From the NCBI RefSeq assembly GCF_012396365.1, contig NZ_JAAXPG010000007.1, forward strand, positions 182,154 through 246,153: a stretch of DNA of 64,000 nucleotides, in the 5' to 3' direction. Positions 26,557 through 34,732 of this stretch are shown piece by piece. The notes under the pieces were generated by a model, which saw only the letters and a program-made list of their open reading frames with translations, did no database searches and was not told the origin of the DNA. Both the position numbers and the translations under genes were made by a program. Numbering within the stretch: position 1 is the stretch's first letter; each line of letters opens with the position of its first letter. This DNA is from Nocardiopsis alborubida (GTDB lineage Bacteria; Actinomycetota; Actinomycetes; Streptosporangiales; Streptosporangiaceae).

Positions 26557-27084
26557 TCAGGAGCGCAGGCAGAACAGGTTGTGGGCGTCCACCGAAGTGC
26601 AGTGCCAGCTCAGCGCCCAGTAGCAGGCCTGTCCCTGCACGAAGAAGCACAGCCGCTCACCGGAGAAGCCGATCCTCAGGTCGGCCTTGGCCAGCAGGAC
26701 GCTGGGGTGGATCTCGACGTAGGGGTTGACCGCGGAGAGGTTGGCCTCGACGCTGCCCAGCTCCGTGCCGAAGACCAGCGCGCTGACCTTGACGTGGGCG
26801 GACCAGTTGTTGCCGGTCGAGGCCGAGACCACGACCCGCAGAGCCAGCACGCCCGGGACGATGGTCGCCTCGAAGGTCCTGCTGAAGTCGAAGGAGGGTG
26901 CGTTGGGCGGGGCCGGGGCGTTGCGCTGCTCCTTCAACACCACGGGCTGGGGGTTGCGCAGGTGCGCGGAGATGGCCTCGCTGTACTCGCTCTTGAGGCG
27001 TTCGGGGTTGGCGTTGAGCGTCCTGGCCAGCTTCTGCCAGTCCTCCTCGGACAGGTATCCCATCTCCTCAGCGGGAACAGGCAT
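26557..27084 (-). CDS. Protein of unknown function, 175 aa
   Basis: I do not recognise this family. Residues 1-50 are charged and helical (YLSEEDWQKLARTLNANPER). After a proline-rich hinge (NAPAPPNAPSF) the rest looks beta-rich and soluble: VVVSASTGNNWSAHVKVSAL, then PYVEIHPSVLLAKADLRIGF. It ends in a Cys/Trp-rich stretch with four cysteines. There is no signal peptide and no membrane helix. The ATG at 27084 has an AAAGGA ribosome-binding site; an in-frame ATG at 27216 lacks one. The long 5' region and lower GC suggest acquired DNA. It stands alone. Confidence 0.6.
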   Translation of the reverse strand: MPVPAEEMGYLSEEDWQKLARTLNANPERLKSEYSEAISAHLRNPQPVVLKEQRNAPAPPNAPSFDFSRTFEATIVPGVLALRVVVSASTGNNWSAHVKVSALVFGTELGSVEANLSAVNPYVEIHPSVLLAKADLRIGFSGERLCFFVQGQACYWALSWHCTSVDAHNLFCLRS

Positions 27085-27642
27085 GAGCACATCCTTTCGT
27101 TTTGCGACGGGCATTTCCCGTGCCAGACGCATGCCCACACGAAGGATTCGGTCACCATGTACGCCCACCTGGCATTCCAGCTGTTCAGGGGCCTCTTTAA
27201 GAACAAAGGAGGACATGTCAGCACGCTGCGGACAGCATGATCTCCCTGGTGGGTAAGACAGACTGCGACACCTGGAATGCCTGTTCCAGCACTCTTATCC
27301 ACGGGTTTCAGCACCCGAATCCGTGGTATGCGGAACCACTGTGGTGAACCGCGCTCCTGGTGACCGTGATGGTCAGGGGCGTGGTGGCACTAGCCGTTCA
27401 CGTGCCACCCGCCCCTTCCCGGAGACCGGACAGGAACCCGAACCAACAGCTGACACCCCATCGTGGCCGAGGATCACAGGGCGCCGTTCCGATCGGTGCC
27501 GAACACCGCGCACAGCGGTTCCGCCCTCGTGCCGGTCAGCGCTGTGTCGCCGCCAGGGCGCCACCGGCGTCCAGTCCTCCCGACGCCGTGAAGAACCGAG
27601 GAGCGGTCTCAGGCCGCACACGGAGGGGAAGCCTTCCCGGGT
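27085..27642. other. Intergenic region, lower GC, without a supported gene
   Basis: 558 bases between two minus-strand genes. The segment 27100-27350 is less GC-rich than average and contains GGCATTCCAG (27171) with its reverse complement CTGGAATGCC (27273), a widely spaced inverted repeat. It may hold the promoter of the 175-aa gene. Open frames here lack ribosome-binding sites. Confidence 0.4.
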
Positions 27643-27816
27643 TCAGCCGTTCGAGCGCTTCGAGCCGAGCGCCCCGCCCGTCGCTCCGGCCGCGGCTCCC
27701 AGGAGAGCCCCGAACACGATCCCCAGCGCCAGGTTGTCGAAGACCGTGCCCAGGACGATTCCGAGGGCGAGACCGAGCGCGACCCCCGTACCCGACGCGC
27801 GATGTTTGCCGTTCAC
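27643..27816 (-). CDS. Small glycine-zipper membrane protein (paralogue of 37428-37595)
   Basis: A 57-aa protein. A short basic N-terminus is followed by two glycine-spaced hydrophobic stretches (LGLALGIVLGTVFDNLALGI and VFGALLGAAAGATGGALG) around a conserved DNLALGI turn, then a basic tail. It is clearly related to the 55-aa product at 37428. The GTG at 27816 has AAGGGG six bases upstream. The pattern suggests a helical hairpin that oligomerises in the membrane. Function unknown. Confidence 0.75.
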   Translation of the reverse strand: MNGKHRASGTGVALGLALGIVLGTVFDNLALGIVFGALLGAAAGATGGALGSKRSNG

Positions 27817-28048
27817 AGACGACCCCTTCCTTGTGTCCACCTTTAGACGCTTTGCCCTCCTTCGGCGTTCCGGGTAAGCAAACACATGAGGAGAACGGGG
27901 GCTGGAGGCCCACCCGGGATCCCGTGGTGGAACCGCGGGCCCGCATATGGGCATAGCTGTGGGGCGCCTTCACCTTCTGACGCACGAATCCGGGGCTCGG
28001 CCCGCTACCGCGAGGCGGGCGCAGCTGGTCCTCCGACGCGGCGATCCC

Positions 28049-28432
28049 TCACTTGTAGTCGTTCTCGGTCAGCGGCACGACGTAGGCCCGGCGCTCGCGG
28101 ATCAGCCCGTCGCGCATCACGAACACCTCGCCCATCGCGGCGCGCATCACGCTGCCGTCCTTCTGGAGCGCTTCAAGGGTCATCTCCGCCATGATGACGC
28201 CGTCCTCCTCGACCATCCTCGTGACCCTCACCTTCGGGGGAACGCCGACCGGGTCGGGTCCCTCGATGTTGGCGTCGTAGGCTTCCTTGCCGGTGATCCG
28301 GTAGTGGCCGAACACGGTCCACTCGATGTCGTCGGTCAGGCACGACAGGATCTGCTCGTGGTCGGACTTGTTGAACCCGTCGATGTAGCGCTCGACTGTT
28401 CGCTTGTTGGTGGACTGGCTGGCAGCGGCCAC
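28049..28432 (-). CDS. SnoaL-like/NTF2-fold protein
   Basis: A 127-aa protein of the nuclear transport factor 2-like superfamily. It has KRTVERYIDGFNKSDHEQIL at the start, then LTDDIEWTVFGHYRITGKEA, and a C-terminal sheet ending MRDGLIRERRAYVVPL. This fold includes SnoaL-type isomerases and many proteins of unknown role. The GTG at 28432 follows GAGGGAG. Transcribed divergently from the ABC-F leader region. No catalytic residues can be assigned. Confidence 0.8.
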   Translation of the reverse strand: MAAASQSTNKRTVERYIDGFNKSDHEQILSCLTDDIEWTVFGHYRITGKEAYDANIEGPDPVGVPPKVRVTRMVEEDGVIMAEMTLEALQKDGSVMRAAMGEVFVMRDGLIRERRAYVVPLTENDYK

Positions 28433-28717
28433 GGTCTTCTGCTCCCTCTGCGGTACACAAGGTCGACCGGAAAGTCCTACCAGGACGGTATGACGTTTAC
28501 ACAGGAGCGTCGTCGCCCTCCAGGAACCCGTCTTCTTCCAGACGGCGCTTCCCCGAAGAGCCGGGCGCGGAGGACGGGGCAGGCCCTCGCGGTCGCGGAG
28601 CTCCGCGGCCATCCGCTGGACGGTGAAGCCCCGGACAGCGCCGCCATGCGGGACGCGGAACGGGCGCCCGCGGTAAACCCTTTCCGTTCGCGCTGACCGG
28701 TTTGCTACCGTGGACTC
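28433..28717. other. Intergenic region between divergent SnoaL-like and ABC-F units
   Basis: 285 bases up to the leader peptide. The right edge has TACCGT (28706-28711), a likely -10 for the ABC-F transcript, with its start at the leader GTG. No gene is supported. Confidence 0.5.
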
Positions 28718-28741
28718 GTGCATCTACCTCTGTACCTCTGA
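28718..28741 (+). CDS. Leader peptide of the ABC-F gene (MHLPLYL)
   Basis: GTG CAT CTA CCT CTG TAC CTC TGA encodes a seven-residue peptide. Its GTG lies six bases after a -10-like TACCGT, so it is probably translated from a leaderless mRNA. Short Leu/Pro/Tyr-containing peptides ahead of ABC-F and Erm genes stall ribosomes in the presence of the drug. It is too short for gene finders; the support is its position, promoter and the attenuator that follows. Confidence 0.65.
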   Translation: MHLPLYL

Positions 28742-28887
28742 TCCGAGCCTGAGCTCCCGCCCCACCTCCACGTGGCCGCGGGTGCCCGACGTGTACACCG
28801 ACCCGCTTCCGGGTCTTTCCGTCAGCTCGAAGAGCTCCCGCACACCCCGCCGCCATCGCGCCGGGCGGAGCTCTGTTCGGAGGAACA
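28742..28887 (+). promoter_or_regulatory. Attenuator with alternative stems upstream of the ABC-F gene
   Basis: GACCCG-cttc-CGGGTC followed by TTT (28800-28818) forms a short intrinsic terminator. Two upstream GAGCTCCCGC copies (28751-28760 and 28832-28841) can each pair with GGAGCTC at 28867-28873, just before the GGAGGA ribosome-binding site (28879-28884). Mutually exclusive pairing of this kind is the usual design of ribosome-mediated attenuation. The exact fold needs modelling. Confidence 0.6.
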
Positions 28888-30576
28888 GTGGCAACCCTCA
28901 ACCCCAAACCCGTGCTGCCCGCCGGTGAGCGGGCACAACTGACCGCCAGCGGAATCCACATCGACCGCGGCGGCCGCACGGTCCTCTCCGGCGTCGACAT
29001 GACCGTCACACCACGATCCCGCTGGGGAGTCGTGGGCGAGAACGGCCGCGGCAAGTCCACGCTGCTGCACATCCTCGCCGGTGCGCTCGAACCCGACGCC
29101 GGGACCGTGCGGCGCATCGGCACCCTCGGCGTCGCCGAACAGGAGATGCGGGCGACCGGCGGCCGCACCGTCGGGGACCTGGTCGACATCGAACTCGCCG
29201 ACGCCCGCGCGGCCCTGGCCGCGCTCGACGCCAGCGCAGAAGGGCTGGCCGAGGGCGATCCCCTGGCCGCCGAGGAGTACGCGGCGGCCCTGAACGCCGC
29301 CGAGGTGCTGGACGCCTGGGACGCCGACCGGCGCGTCGACCTCGCCCTGGAGAACCTGGGCGCCGTCACCGACCGGTCGCGGCCGCTGGCGGAGCTCTCG
29401 GTGGGCCAGCGCTACCGCGTACGGCTGGCCTGTCTGCTGGGCGCCTCGCACGACTTCCTTCTGTTGGACGAGCCCACGAACCACCTCGACGCCGCCGGGC
29501 TCGACTTCCTGACCGCCCAACTGCGCGGGCACGGCAACGGCGTGGTGCTCGTCAGCCACGACCGCGCCCTGCTCTCGGACGTGGCCACGACGATGCTCGA
29601 CCTCGACCCGAGCCGCGACGGCGGGCCCCGCGTCTACGGCGGGGGTTTCGCCGGGTACCAGGAGGGACGGCGCGCCGAACGCGAACGCTGGGCGGCCGAG
29701 TACGAGCAGCAGCAGGCCGAGCACGCCCGCCTCACCCAGGACCTGTCCGAGGCGCAGAACCGGCTGGTCAGCGGCTGGCGACCGGACAAGGGCACCGGCA
29801 AGCACCAGCGGGCGACCCGCGCCCCCGGGCTCGTGCGCTCCGTCCACCGGCGGCGCGACGACCTGGAGGCGCACGCGGTCACCATGCCGCCGCCCCCGCT
29901 GCGGTTCCGGATGCCGGAGCTGTCGGCGCTGCCCGGCGTGACCCTGGTCCGGGCCGACGAGGTCACCGTCGCGGGGCGTCTGGACCAGCCGGTCACGGTC
30001 GCCCTCGACTCCGGTTCGCGGCTGGTGGTCACCGGGGCCAACGGGGCGGGCAAGTCGACGCTGCTGGCGGTGCTCGCCGGGCGGATCGAGCCGACCGGCG
30101 GCGGTGTGCGCACCGCGCGCACCGCCCGGGTGCAGCTGCTGACGCAGGAGTCGCCGCAGGCGGGTCCGCGCCGCGCGCGGGAGGTGTTCGCCGCCCACCT
30201 GGGGCGGCTCGTCAGCGGGGGAGTCCTCCGGGAGGGCGAGGCGGTCCCACTGAGTTCTCTGGGGCTGCTCTCGTCGGCGGACGCCAACAAGCCGTTGCGT
30301 GAGCTGTCCATGGGGCAGCAGCGCAGGCTCGACCTGGCCCTGGCGCTGGCGTCCCGGCCGCACGTGCTGCTGCTGGACGAGCCGACGAACCACCTCTCGA
30401 TCGCCCTCGTCGACGAGCTCACCGAGGGGCTCGGGGCCACCGGGGCGGCGGTGGTGCTCGCCACCCACGACCGTCAGCTCCAGCGCGACGTCGCCTCGTG
30501 GGAGCGGCTCACATTGGCCCCGGGGTCGTCCGCGTCACGCCTGGTCGGTCAGTCGGCCGCACACGACGGCGGCTGA
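28888..30576 (+). CDS. ABC-F ribosomal protection-type ATPase
   Basis: A 562-aa protein with two ABC cassettes and no membrane segments. Cassette 1: Walker [11 protein letters not shown], signature [12 protein letters not shown], Walker [13 protein letters not shown]. Cassette 2: Walker [11 protein letters not shown], signature [12 protein letters not shown], Walker [14 protein letters not shown] charged inter-domain linker lies at about residues 250-340. Actinobacterial relatives (TlrC, OleB and LmrC type) dislodge macrolides, lincosamides or similar drugs from the ribosome. The GTG start has GGAGGA. The leader and attenuator upstream suggest antibiotic induction. Confidence 0.9.
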   Translation: MATLNPKPVLPAGERAQLTASGIHIDRGGRTVLSGVDMTVTPRSRWGVVGENGRGKSTLLHILAGALEPDAGTVRRIGTLGVAEQEMRATGGRTVGDLVDIELADARAALAALDASAEGLAEGDPLAAEEYAAALNAAEVLDAWDADRRVDLALENLGAVTDRSRPLAELSVGQRYRVRLACLLGASHDFLLLDEPTNHLDAAGLDFLTAQLRGHGNGVVLVSHDRALLSDVATTMLDLDPSRDGGPRVYGGGFAGYQEGRRAERERWAAEYEQQQAEHARLTQDLSEAQNRLVSGWRPDKGTGKHQRATRAPGLVRSVHRRRDDLEAHAVTMPPPPLRFRMPELSALPGVTLVRADEVTVAGRLDQPVTVALDSGSRLVVTGANGAGKSTLLAVLAGRIEPTGGGVRTARTARVQLLTQESPQAGPRRAREVFAAHLGRLVSGGVLREGEAVPLSSLGLLSSADANKPLRELSMGQQRRLDLALALASRPHVLLLDEPTNHLSIALVDELTEGLGATGAAVVLATHDRQLQRDVASWERLTLAPGSSASRLVGQSAAHDGG

Positions 30577-30595
30577 CCCCGCCGGCCGACGTGGC

Positions 30596-30629
30596 GGGAG
30601 GGTCCGGCGGAATCCCGCCGGACCCTCCC
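30596..30629. terminator. Terminator between convergent ABC-F and WYL genes
   Basis: Perfect 15-bp stem GGGAGGGTCCGGCGG-aatc-CCGCCGGACCCTCCC, placed midway between the two stop codons. Confidence 0.85.
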
Positions 30630-30646
30630 CACCGCGGGTCGGCCGG

Positions 30647-31621
30647 TCAGAACGAGACTCCGTAGCAGGTGGCGATCGCGACGGCGCGGTCGCGCAGGGA
30701 GGTGCGCAACCACTGGGGGTCCAGGACCTCCGCGTCCGTGGCGAGCTGCCACAGTGCCCATTCGGCGTGTCTCGCGTCCTGGAAGGTCAGCTCCAGCCGC
30801 AGCCAGCCGTCCGCATCGGCTTCTTCGGCGCGGCCGGCCAACGCGGTACCCACCAGCTCCTCCCGCCGTTCCGATGCCGCCCGCGCCAGCACGGTGACCT
30901 GGTCGCCGCCGGTCCGGAACCGCGTGCTGCGCTCCTGCCAGACCCGGTCCAGGTCGACCCGGTCCGGCCGCTGCGCGGGTTCGGGGAGTTCCTCGGCGGC
31001 CAGGACCCGGGACAGCCTGTAGGTGCGGTCCTGGCCCGACCTCGTGGCCAGCAGGTAGCCCTGCTCCCGTACGGTGACCAGGCCGACCGGGTCCACGGTG
31101 CGCCACTTCGGGTCCTGATCCACAGCCGCGTAGTGGATGCGCAGTCTGTGCCCGGCGAACACCGCGCGCCGGACCGCGGCCACCACGGTGTCGGGAACCT
31201 CCTCGACGGTCGGTCGACGCGAGAGGAGATCGGTCTCCGGGTCGATGAGCAACCGCTGGGCGGCGCCGGCCGCGGTGGTCCGATCAGCTTCGGGCAGGGC
31301 GTCGACCACCTTGCGCATGGCCGAGGCCAGCGCCGCCCCGAGGCCGAACGCCTGCGCGCCTCGCCGCGATCCGGCGACCAGCAGGGCGAGCGCCTCGTCG
31401 TGGTTCAAGCCGGTGAGCTCCGTCTGGAAACCGGGTAGCAACGCGAAACCGCCGTGCCGCCCGCGTTCGGCGTAGACCGGGACACCGGCCGTGGACAGCG
31501 CCTCGATGTCGCGCAGCACGGTGCGGGTGGACACCTCCAGCTCGCGGGCCAGCGCGGCCGCGGACAGCCGGCCGTGCTGGCGCAGCAGCAGAACCAGTGA
31601 GACCAGCCGGTCAGCGCGCAT
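30647..31621 (-). CDS. YafY-type regulator (HTH plus WYL domain)
   Basis: A 324-aa protein. The N-terminal DeoR-like winged helix has LSAAALARELEVSTRTVLRD followed by IEALSTAGVPVYAERGRHGG. The WYL domain spans about residues 140-225 and includes VDPVGLVTVREQGYLLA, the WYL-like strand. A C-terminal WCX-like extension follows. WYL domains sense nucleic-acid or small-molecule ligands. It is divergent from the RidA-family gene; the 130-bp gap holds a dyad that may be its operator. Confidence 0.9.
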   Translation of the reverse strand: MRADRLVSLVLLLRQHGRLSAAALARELEVSTRTVLRDIEALSTAGVPVYAERGRHGGFALLPGFQTELTGLNHDEALALLVAGSRRGAQAFGLGAALASAMRKVVDALPEADRTTAAGAAQRLLIDPETDLLSRRPTVEEVPDTVVAAVRRAVFAGHRLRIHYAAVDQDPKWRTVDPVGLVTVREQGYLLATRSGQDRTYRLSRVLAAEELPEPAQRPDRVDLDRVWQERSTRFRTGGDQVTVLARAASERREELVGTALAGRAEEADADGWLRLELTFQDARHAEWALWQLATDAEVLDPQWLRTSLRDRAVAIATCYGVSF

Positions 31622-31641
31622 ACGAAAAACCTACCGGAATA

Positions 31642-31660
31642 CATGACACAGGATGTCGTG
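31642..31660. promoter_or_regulatory. Possible WYL-regulator operator
   Basis: CATGACA-cagga-TGTCGTG, 7-bp arms with one mismatch, lies between the divergent WYL and RidA genes. Confidence 0.4.
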
Positions 31661-31752
31661 GTTTGCCGGGAGGCTTGTCAGCACGACGTCGAAGAACGCG
31701 GCTGCCGAGCCGATGGACGTACGTGCCTGTCGATGAACCGGACGGAGCTGAT

Positions 31753-32154
31753 GTGGCGATGGAGCGAACGGTGGTCAACCCGTGGACGTGGTCGGTGGGG
31801 ATGGGTTACAACCAGGGCGAGACCGTCTCTGGCAACACCCGGACCCTGTACTGCTCCGGGCAGACCGCGATGAGCGGTGACGGCGAGCCCCGGCACGCCG
31901 ATGACATGGCGGCGCAGTTGGCGCTGAGCCTGGAGAACCTGGAGGCCGTCCTCGGCGAGGCCGGCATGTCCCTCGTGAACCTGGTCCGGCTCAACGTCTA
32001 CACCACCGACGTCGACCTGCTCTTCCAGCACTACGGCGTGCTGGCGTCGCGGTTGGGCGCGGCCGGGGTCGCGCCGACCACCACGATGCTCGGGGTGACG
32101 CGGCTGGCGGTCCCCACCCTGATGGTCGAACTCGAGGGAACCGCCGTCGCTTGA
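31753..32154 (+). CDS. RidA/YjgF-family protein
   Basis: About 133 aa. RidA-type elements are GETVSGNTRTLYCSGQTAMS and LENLEAVLGEAGMSLVNLVR followed by LNVYTTD. Canonical RidA enzymes hydrolyse reactive imines from PLP enzymes; the typical C-terminal active-site Arg region is only partly conserved here, so this may be a distinct subgroup. The GTG at 31753 has GGAG five bases upstream; an ATG at 31759 is the alternative. Divergent from the WYL regulator. Confidence 0.85.
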   Translation: MAMERTVVNPWTWSVGMGYNQGETVSGNTRTLYCSGQTAMSGDGEPRHADDMAAQLALSLENLEAVLGEAGMSLVNLVRLNVYTTDVDLLFQHYGVLASRLGAAGVAPTTTMLGVTRLAVPTLMVELEGTAVA

Positions 32155-32235
32155 TGCGACCTCACCGCCTCCGCTGCCCGTACTGGTCGAACCGGCACGG
32201 ACAGCGGAGGTGGGCGGTTTCCGGAGCACAGGGAA

Positions 32236-32352
32236 CGGCAGCGACACGGGACGCGTGTGGACCTTCGGCCCCGAGCACGGTCCCCGCCAGAGGCCGTATC
32301 AGGGTCGAGGGTGCTGCCTACTGGTGGAAGCCGAACTCCCCGAGCGGGACGC
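32236..32352. repeat. Direct repeat copy 1, with gene-end remnants
   Basis: About 115 bases matching 34019-34133 at most positions. The first part matches the last codons of the DUF2716 gene (ACACGGGACGCGTGTGGACC). On the minus strand the right end encodes GEFGFHQ-stop, a near match to the C-terminus of the DUF397 gene at 34100. This copy appears to be the relic of a duplicated gene pair. Confidence 0.7.
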
Positions 32353-32387
32353 TCCCACAACCGGAGTGACTGCTAGCGTCCATCCGT

Positions 32388-32762
32388 GTGAACAACGGTG
32401 TGTACGTGGGTAATGCGGGCAAGGACGCGGCACTGGACCGGGGATGGCTTCTCGGGCACTTCAAGGACGCCGATGACCCCCGACACAGCGAATCGGTGGA
32501 GATCAAATGGGGCGTCCACCCCCGTGGGGACACGAGGAAGCAGTGGGTGGAGGGTGAGCAGCGGACCGCTCTCCTGGTACTCATCGGCGGGCGCTTCCGC
32601 GTCGAGCTTCCCGACCGTGACGTCGTCCTGGAACACCAGGGGGACTACGTCGTGTGGGGGCGCGGAACCGATCACTCCTGGATCTCGGAGGAGGAGTCGG
32701 TGGTGTTGACGGTCCGCCGGCCGTCCGTGCCGGGCTATGCGGTGACCGAGGTGCAGCCGTGA
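32388..32762 (+). CDS. Small cupin-fold protein
   Basis: A 124-aa single-domain protein with a cupin-like beta barrel: VEIKWGVHPRGDTRKQWVEG, RTALLVLIGGRFRVELPDRD and HQGDYVVWGRGTDHSWISEE (the His positions fit cupin metal ligands). A -10-like TAGCGT (32374-32379) ends 6-8 bases before the start, with no ribosome-binding site, so the mRNA is probably leaderless. It overlaps the next gene by 4 bases (GTGA). Function unknown; related short cupins are common in actinomycetes. Confidence 0.75.
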   Translation: MNNGVYVGNAGKDAALDRGWLLGHFKDADDPRHSESVEIKWGVHPRGDTRKQWVEGEQRTALLVLIGGRFRVELPDRDVVLEHQGDYVVWGRGTDHSWISEEESVVLTVRRPSVPGYAVTEVQP

Positions 32763-34072
32763 CCAGCGAACGCGTGGCTGTGGACCCCGGCGAGCTACTG
32801 GCCGCCTACGACACCCACGTACGCGGACACGTCCCCGAACATCCACCGCTCGGAGTGGTCGTGGAACGCAAGGGGCCGCTGGTGAGCGCACATCACGGTA
32901 CACACGTGGTGATCGACCACACCGACATCAGGGGCACCGACCTGGCCGATCTTGTCCGAGGCCAGCAGAAGGAGGCCGACAGGAGGACGGAACCGGTCGA
33001 ATGGCGTGTGCACTCCCACGACAGTCCGGGCCTGGCCGAAGCCCTGCTCGCAGCCGGATTCACTCCCGAGTGGGAGCGCTCGGTCCTGGTCGCTCCGCTG
33101 GACGCCATTCCCGACGTGGACCCGCCTCCGGGGCACCTTCTCCTCGCCGGAACCCGTCACTACGACGCGCAGGCGCTGCGTCTGGCCGAGGCGGGCGAAC
33201 CGCACAAGCGTCCGCTCCTCGAGCAGATGAGGGACGGGATACGGTTCCAGGAAGTTTCACTGAAGCTGGTGGAGGCAGAGCACGTTCACGCCGTGGCCTG
33301 GTTCCAGGCCCTCACCGGCACCCCGTTCGCCACGGTGGAGGGTATGACCGCTCCGTGTCCAGCTCTGCTCAGCGACATGGTGAAGTGGACCCGCGCGACG
33401 CGACCTCTCACTTGGGGATGGGTCAACGCCGGAATTCGCTTCGTCACCGCCGAAGCGGATGGTGAGCTGCGGCGGATGTACCTCGGTTCGGGCTTCCATG
33501 AGGTGACGACCGTCCGCTCCTACCACTGGTCCCCGGCGGGGGCTCCGGCCGTGGAGCGCCCGGTGCGGCAGCTTCTGTTCGATCCCGACCACGACGACCT
33601 ATGGGACCGCTTCTACGAGCGGTTCTCCTTCAATCCCAGCATCGAGGTGTATCCCGGGATCCGTGAACCCGTGGATTCGGCCACCTGGTTCCTGGACAGG
33701 CCCGACGGCCCTGAACTGGAACAGGTCGTCGTTCCCGAGGTGCTCGCCCTCGCACGCTCCGACGAGTCCCTGTACTGGTTGGACTGGAACCACACGGGCT
33801 ACCGGTTCGACCCGCGTCGTGTCGGCGGCCCCGGTCAACCCGAGGTCCCCGGCCAGGTTTTCCCTGACGGGGACTACTACATCTACACCACACGTGACCT
33901 GCGGATGGGCACGTTCGGGCACCCTTGGGAGAACACCCTGTGCGTGTTCGGACGGGATCTGCTGGCCCGCGTCGAGAACGGTCTCACCGCGCTCCTGGGA
34001 GAGCCGACCCGCAGGGACGGCCGCAACACGGGACGCGTGTGGACCTTCGGCCCCGAACGCGGTTCCCGATAG
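32759..34072 (+). CDS. GNAT-like domain fused to DUF2716
   Basis: A 437-aa protein. Residues about 130-270 look like an acetyltransferase fold with a weak acyl-CoA region, ending in LRRMYLGSGFHEVTTVRSYH. From about residue 285 comes a DUF2716 domain (DLWDRFYERFSFNP, then YWLDWNHTGYRFDP, then FPDGDYYIYTTRDLRMGTFG). DUF2716 proteins are usually stand-alone and of unknown function. The GTG start overlaps the cupin gene. The last codons lie in the direct repeat shared with 32236-32352. Confidence 0.75.
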   Translation: MTSERVAVDPGELLAAYDTHVRGHVPEHPPLGVVVERKGPLVSAHHGTHVVIDHTDIRGTDLADLVRGQQKEADRRTEPVEWRVHSHDSPGLAEALLAAGFTPEWERSVLVAPLDAIPDVDPPPGHLLLAGTRHYDAQALRLAEAGEPHKRPLLEQMRDGIRFQEVSLKLVEAEHVHAVAWFQALTGTPFATVEGMTAPCPALLSDMVKWTRATRPLTWGWVNAGIRFVTAEADGELRRMYLGSGFHEVTTVRSYHWSPAGAPAVERPVRQLLFDPDHDDLWDRFYERFSFNPSIEVYPGIREPVDSATWFLDRPDGPELEQVVVPEVLALARSDESLYWLDWNHTGYRFDPRRVGGPGQPEVPGQVFPDGDYYIYTTRDLRMGTFGHPWENTLCVFGRDLLARVENGLTALLGEPTRRDGRNTGRVWTFGPERGSR

Positions 34073-34133
34073 TGGTCACGCCGGGGGAGGGAACGTCCGT
34101 TACTGGTGGAAGTCGAACTCCCCGGAGCGGACG
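34019..34133. repeat. Direct repeat copy 2
   Basis: Second copy of the repeat at 32236-32352. It contains the true 3' end of the DUF2716 gene and the 3' end of the DUF397 gene on the other strand, so this is probably the parental arrangement. Confidence 0.7.
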
Positions 34134-34346
34134 CCCCGGGTGAAGGCCTCCCATCCAGCGCGGGTGCAGACGATGGCGGTGCCGTTGGGGAAGTGGCCGT
34201 GGCGGACCGCGACCCGCCCGGAACCGTCGTTGAGGGGACCGGCCTCGACGCAGCTGCCGCCGCCACCGTCACCGAAGCTGCTGATATGCCAGGCGACACC
34301 TTCCAGCTCTGAGGGGGGCGGTGCTCCGCGGAGTCTTCTCGGTCAC
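34100..34346 (-). pseudogene. DUF397 protein gene, frameshifted in a C run
   Basis: The minus strand encodes a typical DUF397 protein: LEGVAWHISSFGDGGGGSCV, then GSGRVAVRHGHFPNGTAIVC, then AFTRGVRSGEFDFHQ. The natural start, GTG at 34346 (VTEKTPRSTAPP), is in another frame. A run of six C at about 34313-34318 has one base too many; five would join the two frames into about 82 aa. It is either a mutation or a read error. DUF397 genes usually sit beside XRE regulators; none is intact here. Confidence 0.7.
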
Positions 34347-34498
34347 CTGGGTTCCTCGCGATCGCGTTCCCGCTCCGGCGTCGAGGACCGGGAAGCGCCC
34401 AACGCCGCCGCGACGGCCCTGTGCGGCCCCCACCAGAGCGGCTGACCCCGCGTAGAACAACTCGTTGAACAGGGGCGGCTTGTGTACCCTGCCCGCAT
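34343..34498 (-). CDS. Possible 51-aa protein before the DUF397 gene
   Basis: An ORF from ATG 34498 whose stop overlaps the GTG start of the DUF397 gene (GTGA). It contains QPLWWGPHRAVAAALGASRS and an Arg/Glu-rich tail. The coupling is the only support. It could be the degraded 3' end of a longer neighbour; I recognise no family. Confidence 0.3.
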   Translation of the reverse strand: MRAGYTSRPCSTSCSTRGQPLWWGPHRAVAAALGASRSSTPERERDREEPR

Positions 34499-34732
34499 GC
34501 GTTCCTGAGAGTGTCGGTCCCCACGTGCGCGGCGTGCAGCCCCGTGGGGTGAACCCTGCCCCGGATCAGGACGCTTGTGTTCGTTGCCTGCCTCCGCGCT
34601 CCTCACGCGCGGCCTTCGCCATCTCGTCCGTGGTACGCCTCTCCCGACCCTGCCCGTGGGCCTCCGCCCGCACGACGAGCGCTCACAGCCGTCGTCCGCG
34701 CATCCGGATGGCACAACCACTACGGAGACACG

